This document shows positions 5,110-8,437 of a stretch of DNA of 8,437 nt, piece after piece; the stretch's first letter is position 1; each line of letters starts with the position of its first letter. The notes beneath the pieces were generated by a model. It ran no database searches. It saw nothing but the letters and a program-made list of their open reading frames with translations, and was not told where the DNA came from. The translations under genes and the position numbers were made by a program. This DNA comes from an uncultured Roseiflexaceae bacterium (lineage in GTDB: Bacteria; Chloroflexota; Chloroflexia; Chloroflexales; Roseiflexaceae): contig CALJIC010000092.1 of the NCBI GenBank assembly GCA_937974195.1, positions 1 through 8,437 of the forward strand, read 5' to 3'.

Positions 5110-6363
5110 ATGCTGACGATCACCATCGAGACGGCGCGCCGCTTCATCCTCGGCAAGCAGGGCCTGTGGCCCGGCCGGCGCTGGCGCGGCGTCGCCGGCA
5201 CGGAGCAGGCCATGCGCGCGATGGAGTACCTGCAGCTCGACCCGCTGCAGGTCATCGCGCGCAGCCAGGACATCCAGCTGCACAGCCGCGTCCTCGGGTA
5301 CACGCCCGGCCTGTGGGAGGAGCTGGCCTACCAGCAGCGCAAGTTCTTCGACTGGGGCGGCTGGCTGGCCGTCCGGCCGATGGACGAGCTGCCCCACTGG
5401 CGCGTGGTGATGCGCCGCGAGCGCGACAGCGACGCGCGCCTGCGCAGCATCGCCAGCGAGCACGCCGATGCGATCGCCGAGATGCGCGCCATCCTGCGCG
5501 AGCGCGGCACGGTGAGCAACCGGGACTTCGAGATGGCGGCGCGGACGCGGACGCAGCACTACCGCGGCCGCAAAGACAGCGCGCTGGCGTTGTACTACCT
5601 GTGGCGCACCGGCGAGGTGATGACCCACCACCGCGAGCGCTTCGAGCGCGTGTACGCCCTCACGGAGGCGGTCGCGCCCGCGCACCTGATATGCGAGAGC
5701 GACGAGGCCGAGGCCGACCGCTTCCTGATCACCAAGGAGGTCAGCTTCTCCGGGCTGGCGCGGCTCAAGCGCGAGGCCGACGCGTTTCACGGGCGCGGCC
5801 AGCCGGACCGCGCCGCGAGGCAGCTGCTCGGGGATCTGCTGGCCGACGGCACGCTGGTCGAGGTGCGGGTGGAGGGCTGGAAGGCGGTGCACTACGCGCT
5901 CGGCAGCGACGTCCCCCTGCTGCAGGAGCTGAGCGCCGGGCGGGTGCCGGAGGCCTGGAGGCCGCTGGAGACGACCACGGCCGAGGAGGCCGTCTTCCTG
6001 GCGCCGCTCGACCACGTCAGCGCGCGCGGGCGGGCCAAGGCGCTGTTCGGCTTCGACTACGCGTGGGAGGTCTACAAGCCGAAGGAGCAGCGCAAGTACG
6101 GCTACTACACGCTGCCGGTCCTGTGGGGCGACCGGCTCGTGGCGCGCTTCGACAGCAGGTTCGACCGGGCGACCGGCACGTTCGTCATCCTGGGGCTGTG
6201 GCTGGAGGATGAGGCGCTCGGCGCCGACGAGGCGTTCGCCGAGGCGCTGGCGCGCGGGTTCGCCCGCTTCGTCACATTCCTCGGCGCCGAGAAGCTGGAC
6301 GCCGCGGCGATCCGCGAGCCGCTGCTGCGCCAGCGTGTCCAAGATTCGGCGTATCTGTATTAG
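5110..6363 (+). CDS. Winged-helix DNA glycosylase, YcaQ/AlkX family (HTH_42)
   Basis: This 417-aa protein is full length for the YcaQ/AlkZ-type DNA glycosylase superfamily, whose members excise bulky alkylated bases and unhook interstrand crosslinks. The catalytic region reads EYLQLDPLQVIARSQDIQL (39-57). Q42-L-D44 is the Gln-hydrophobic-Asp motif of the YcaQ/AlkX branch rather than the Gln-x-Gln of the AlkZ branch. Winged-helix segments follow, including RERGTVSNRDFE (130-141) and KDSALALYYLWRTGEVMTHHR (154-175, given here only as a span with key residues W164, G168 and H173). The C-terminal hallmark FLAPLDHVSARGRAKALFGF (296-315) precedes E320-VYKP and YGYYTLPVLWGDRLVARFD (330-348). The ATG at 5110 follows a strong promoter and AGGAG. 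It is predicted to be cytoplasmic and DNA-binding, and appears to be an independent unit. Substrate specificity is unknown. Confidence 0.9.
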   Translation: MLTITIETARRFILGKQGLWPGRRWRGVAGTEQAMRAMEYLQLDPLQVIARSQDIQLHSRVLGYTPGLWEELAYQQRKFFDWGGWLAVRPMDELPHWRVVMRRERDSDARLRSIASEHADAIAEMRAILRERGTVSNRDFEMAARTRTQHYRGRKDSALALYYLWRTGEVMTHHRERFERVYALTEAVAPAHLICESDEAEADRFLITKEVSFSGLARLKREADAFHGRGQPDRAARQLLGDLLADGTLVEVRVEGWKAVHYALGSDVPLLQELSAGRVPEAWRPLETTTAEEAVFLAPLDHVSARGRAKALFGFDYAWEVYKPKEQRKYGYYTLPVLWGDRLVARFDSRFDRATGTFVILGLWLEDEALGADEAFAEALARGFARFVTFLGAEKLDAAAIREPLLRQRVQDSAYLY

Positions 6364-6366
6364 AAT
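6361..6366 (+). promoter_or_regulatory. Possible -10 for the DUF1080 gene
   Basis: TAGAAT overlaps the TAG stop of the YcaQ-like gene and differs from TATAAT at one base. No convincing -35 is seen. Initiation near 6373 would put the following hairpin into a leader of about 65 nt. Readthrough from the YcaQ-like promoter is an alternative, as the gap is only 75 bp. Confidence 0.3.
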
Positions 6367-6410
6367 GGGGCAGCGCCGGCTCCGGCGCCGGCGTCGCCTG
6401 GGCAGCCCCA
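6366..6410 (+). other. GC-rich stem-loop between YcaQ-like and DUF1080 genes
   Basis: TGGGGC (6366-6371) and GCCCCA (6405-6410) form an outer stem. An inner GCGCCGG (6373-6379) pairs with CCGGCGC (6382-6388). No T-run follows, so it may be a weak terminator, a transcript-end stabiliser or leader structure for the next gene. Confidence 0.4.
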
Positions 6411-6438
6411 GGCCTCTAAGAGAGAGCGAGACAACACA

Positions 6439-7425
6439 ATGCGACAATCATGGCCCTCGCATGACATGAGCCGGCCGCGCCCGGCCTCGATAACCCCGGC
6501 CGCCTCGCCGGGGCAGCCGCCAGCGGGCGCGCTGGTCCTGTTCGACGGCACAAGCCTGGAGGAGTGGACGGCGCTGGACGGCAGCCCGGCGCGCTGGGAG
6601 GTGCGCGACGGGTACATGGAGGTCGCCCCGCGCACGGGTGACATCCAGACCGTCCGCCAGTTTGGGGATGTGCAGCTCCACATCGAGTGGGCCTCGCCCG
6701 TGCCGGCCACCGGCGCGAGCCAGGGGCGCGGCAACAGCGGCGTGTTCCTGATGGGGCTCTACGAGATCCAGGTGCTGGACTCCTACGACAACCCGACCTA
6801 CGCCGACGGGTACGCCGGCGCGGTGTACGGCCAGCACCCGCCGATCTTCAACGCCACGCGCCAGCCGGGCGAGTGGCAGACGTACGACGTGGTGTTCCGG
6901 CGCCCGCGCTTCGACGCCTCCGGCGCGCTCCTGTCCCCGGCGCGGATCACGCTGTTCCACAACGGGGTGTGCGTCCAGAACAACGTCGAGCTGGTCGGCC
7001 CGACCGGCTGGCTGAGCCCGCTGCCCTACACGCCGCACGCCGATAAGCTGCCGCTCCGTCTGCAGGACCACGGCAACCCGGTGCGCTTCCGCAACATCTG
7101 GGCGCTGGAGCTGCCCGACCCGACCGAAGTGCCCCCGCCGCCGCTGCCGCCCCTCCGCACCGACGTCGACCCGGCGGAGCTGCAGCCGTACGTCGGGCGC
7201 TACTGCAGGGATAGGTTCTGCGTCAGCCTCACGCTCGACGCGGGCGCGCTGTGGCTGAACATCGCCGGCCGCACGCTGCCGCTGGACCTCCAGCAGGACG
7301 GCCGGTTCCGCGTGCGCGGCGGCGACGTGCTGGTGGTCTTCGAGGGGGCCGCCGGCGGCGCGCCCTCCGCCGCGACGGTGCACATCGGCGGCGACGAGAT
7401 CCGCTTCGAGCGGCAGGCCGAGTAG
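6439..7425 (+). CDS. DUF1080 (3-keto-disaccharide hydrolase-type) protein with C-terminal DUF3471-like domain
   Basis: This 328-aa protein has two domains. Residues 31-224 form a DUF1080 LamG-like jelly roll with the family motifs LVLFDGTSLEEW (32-43), GNSGVFLMGLYEIQVLDSYD (98-117) and LRLQDHGNPVRFRNIWALEL (206-225). Family members act on 3-keto-glycosides or bind sugars. A Pro-rich linker (226-245) leads to residues 246-328, beginning ELQPYVGRY and containing ALWLNIAGRTLPLDL (270-284), VVFEG and IRFERQAE. This resembles the small lipocalin-like DUF3471 module often found behind beta-lactamase-type hydrolases. There is no signal peptide, which is unusual because most DUF1080 proteins are exported. 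The N-terminal 30 residues look disordered. The ribosome site is weak (AAGAGAGAG, about 12 nt before the ATG); Met10 is a less likely alternative start. Confidence 0.85.
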   Translation: MRQSWPSHDMSRPRPASITPAASPGQPPAGALVLFDGTSLEEWTALDGSPARWEVRDGYMEVAPRTGDIQTVRQFGDVQLHIEWASPVPATGASQGRGNSGVFLMGLYEIQVLDSYDNPTYADGYAGAVYGQHPPIFNATRQPGEWQTYDVVFRRPRFDASGALLSPARITLFHNGVCVQNNVELVGPTGWLSPLPYTPHADKLPLRLQDHGNPVRFRNIWALELPDPTEVPPPPLPPLRTDVDPAELQPYVGRYCRDRFCVSLTLDAGALWLNIAGRTLPLDLQQDGRFRVRGGDVLVVFEGAAGGAPSAATVHIGGDEIRFERQAE

Positions 7426-7455
7426 CATTCCGCCCGGACGTGTCTCCCGATTCGC

Positions 7456-7485
7456 GAGCCCGCTCCGGTGCACCGGGGCGGGCTC
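7456..7485 (+). terminator. Long hairpin after the DUF1080 gene, probable transcript end
   Basis: GAGCCCGCTCCGGTG (7456-7470) pairs with CACCGGGGCGGGCTC (7471-7485) at 14 of 15 positions plus one G-T wobble. It begins 30 nt past the stop codon of the DUF1080 gene. The following bases (TGTCGTC) lack a T-run, so it is not canonical, but position and strength suit a terminator or a 3'-end stabiliser. It insulates the lipoprotein gene downstream. Confidence 0.55.
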
Positions 7486-7516
7486 TGTCGTCAGGCCGCG
7501 CACACGAGACATTCGG

Positions 7517-7522
7517 TACAAT
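7517..7522 (+). promoter_or_regulatory. Candidate -10 for the lipoprotein gene
   Basis: TACAAT is identical to the -10 of the YcaQ-like gene. No clear -35 is found 16-18 bp upstream. Initiation near 7529 gives a leader of about 54 nt that can fold (GCAC 7533-7536 with GTGC 7543-7546) before GGAGGAG (7571-7577). Confidence 0.45.
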
Positions 7523-7582
7523 TGCGCCGGCTGCACGGCCGCGTGCGGCACCCGCCGGCTTCATGGTGATGGAGGAGCACCT

Positions 7583-8275
7583 ATGCAGAACGCCCGGCAG
7601 AAGATCGTCGTGATGTTGCTGGCGGTGGCCGTTCTCAGCACCGGCTGTGCGGCGCCCTCATCTCCGAGCGCCTCGGAGCCATCGCCTGTCGTGGCCGAAC
7701 CCACCGTGGCTGAGCCCGCCGTGACCGTGGTAACCAGCGCGCCCCAGGCGACTTCCGCGCCGGCAGCCACGGCGACGCCCGCCGGCCCCACCCCCACCGC
7801 CGACCGCTGGGCCGAGCTGTTCGAGCGCACCCCGTACCCGTACACCACGCCGCTCCCGGAGTCGGCGGACACAGCGCTGGACGGGATCTACGTCAAGGTC
7901 GAGCAGATCGAAGGCACGCCGACCCCCTGCCGGCGCTGCCCGGACTACAAGATCGAGGGCGGCGTCTGGCGCCTGAGCTTCGACAACGGCATCTTCCGCG
8001 TGTACCACGCCGTGACCGGCTGGCGCAGCCTGGGCTCCTACGCCGTCGAGCAGGACCGCCTGCTGCTGTTCAACGACCCGACCTGCCACGACATGGTGGG
8101 GAGCTACCGCTGGTCGCTTGAGGGCGGCGTCCTGCGGCTGGAAGTGATCGAGGACGGGTGCGCGTTCCAGCTCCGCGCCCGCAACCTGAGCAGCATCCCG
8201 TGGAGCGCCTGCACGCCGCCCAATGAGGAGGCGGCGGTGACTGACCACTGGAAGAAGCCCGCCGGGTGCGCGTAG
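7583..8275 (+). CDS. Putative lipoprotein with Cys-rich C-terminal domain, function unknown
   Basis: This 230-aa protein starts with MQNARQKIVV and a hydrophobic stretch (8-18) ending in LSTGC (C22), a lipobox-like site with Ser at -3 instead of the usual Leu. Lipid anchoring is therefore likely but not certain. Residues 24-75 are a low-complexity Pro/Ser/Thr/Ala/Val linker typical of exported proteins. The C-terminal domain (about 98-230) has strand-like repeats: DGIYVKVEQI (100-109), GGVWRLSFDNGIFRVYHAVT (126-145) and YRWSLEGGVLRLEVIEDGC (175-193). It also has six cysteines, C116-x-x-C119, C168, C193, C210 and C229, plausible for disulfides or metal binding outside the membrane. I recognise no named family, though similar proteins seem familiar from Chloroflexota. 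The ATG at 7583 follows GGAGGAG (7571-7577) by 5 nt. Confidence 0.85.
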   Translation: MQNARQKIVVMLLAVAVLSTGCAAPSSPSASEPSPVVAEPTVAEPAVTVVTSAPQATSAPAATATPAGPTPTADRWAELFERTPYPYTTPLPESADTALDGIYVKVEQIEGTPTPCRRCPDYKIEGGVWRLSFDNGIFRVYHAVTGWRSLGSYAVEQDRLLLFNDPTCHDMVGSYRWSLEGGVLRLEVIEDGCAFQLRARNLSSIPWSACTPPNEEAAVTDHWKKPAGCA

Positions 8276-8280
8276 ACTGC

Positions 8281-8437
8281 TGCGCCGCTCGCTCCCCTTG
8301 CGGGGAAGTGCGGAGCGCCGCGGGCCTTCCAAGGCAGCTTTCCGTAGAGAGGTGTGGAGGGCCGCTGCGACGCCTGCTTCCCTTCCGGGGAGGTGTGGAG
8401 GGCCGCAGGCCCGCCACGGACACTTTTTTCCCGCGGC
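8281..8437. repeat. Related palindromic repeat array, cut by window end
   Basis: Positions 8386-8412 are identical over 27 nt to 4784-4810 of the fold-back element. Downstream, TTTTCCCGC also matches the entry to its central stem. A shorter copy, GAGGTGTGGAGGGCCGC, is at 8349-8365. A degenerate unit begins at 8293 with the hairpin TCCCC-TTGC-GGGGA. The stretch therefore looks like tandem degenerate half-units of the same element, with the rest beyond the window. No gene is seen. Confidence 0.7.

Noticed and set aside
5008..6447. 479-codon minus-strand open frame
   Set aside because: It mirrors the YcaQ-like gene, which has clear family motifs and a strong promoter.
6448..7551. 367-codon minus-strand open frame
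   Set aside because: Antisense to the DUF1080 gene, with biased composition and no motifs.
7563..7613. 16-codon upstream frame overlapping the lipoprotein start
   Set aside because: No ribosome site of its own precedes it and nothing suggests translational coupling.

Overview
This is a GC-rich (about 70% by eye) bacterial window. It carries seven protein-coding genes, no RNA genes, no CRISPR array and no transposase. The gene families, the Pro/Thr/Ala-rich lipoprotein and the GC-rich intergenic fold-back repeats resemble Chloroflexota (filamentous Chloroflexia or a relative). That assignment is inference from gene content and is only moderately secure.

Layout. Positions 1-270 hold no gene but a string of GC-rich palindromes. 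A URO-D superfamily gene (271-1221, minus) and an M81/MlrC-type metallopeptidase gene (1354-2796, plus) are divergent. They share a 132-bp control region with a candidate promoter for each gene and a 6-bp dyad over the URO-D promoter. The M81 gene runs tail-to-tail, 4 bp apart, into a minus-strand pair: a creatininase-family hydrolase (3917-4711) followed by a five-bladed beta-propeller glycosidase-like protein (2801-3766). The 150-bp gap in that pair holds a perfect 10-bp inverted repeat. Upstream of the creatininase gene, 398 bp of non-coding DNA contain a fold-back, MITE-like element of about 202 bp (4745-4946). It has 19-bp imperfect terminal inverted repeats, a 21-bp perfect central hairpin and two side hairpins. 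A YcaQ/AlkX-type DNA glycosylase gene (5110-6363, plus) follows, with a very good -35/-10 promoter. Next come a DUF1080 protein with a C-terminal DUF3471-like domain (6439-7425, plus) and a Cys-rich putative lipoprotein (7583-8275, plus). The window ends in DNA related to the fold-back element (about 8281-8437).

How the genes may fit together. The first four genes (URO-D-like methyltransferase candidate, M81 amide hydrolase, creatininase-type amidohydrolase, beta-propeller glycosidase-like protein) look like a small catabolic neighbourhood acting on an amide- or methyl-bearing, perhaps glycosylated, small molecule. No transporter or regulator is visible, so substrate and shared regulation are unproven. 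The YcaQ-like, DUF1080 and lipoprotein genes appear to be independent units, each with its own TAnnAT-type -10. The most distinctive non-coding feature is the dispersed palindromic repeat family, whose 14-15-nt core recurs near the left edge, in the middle and at the right edge.
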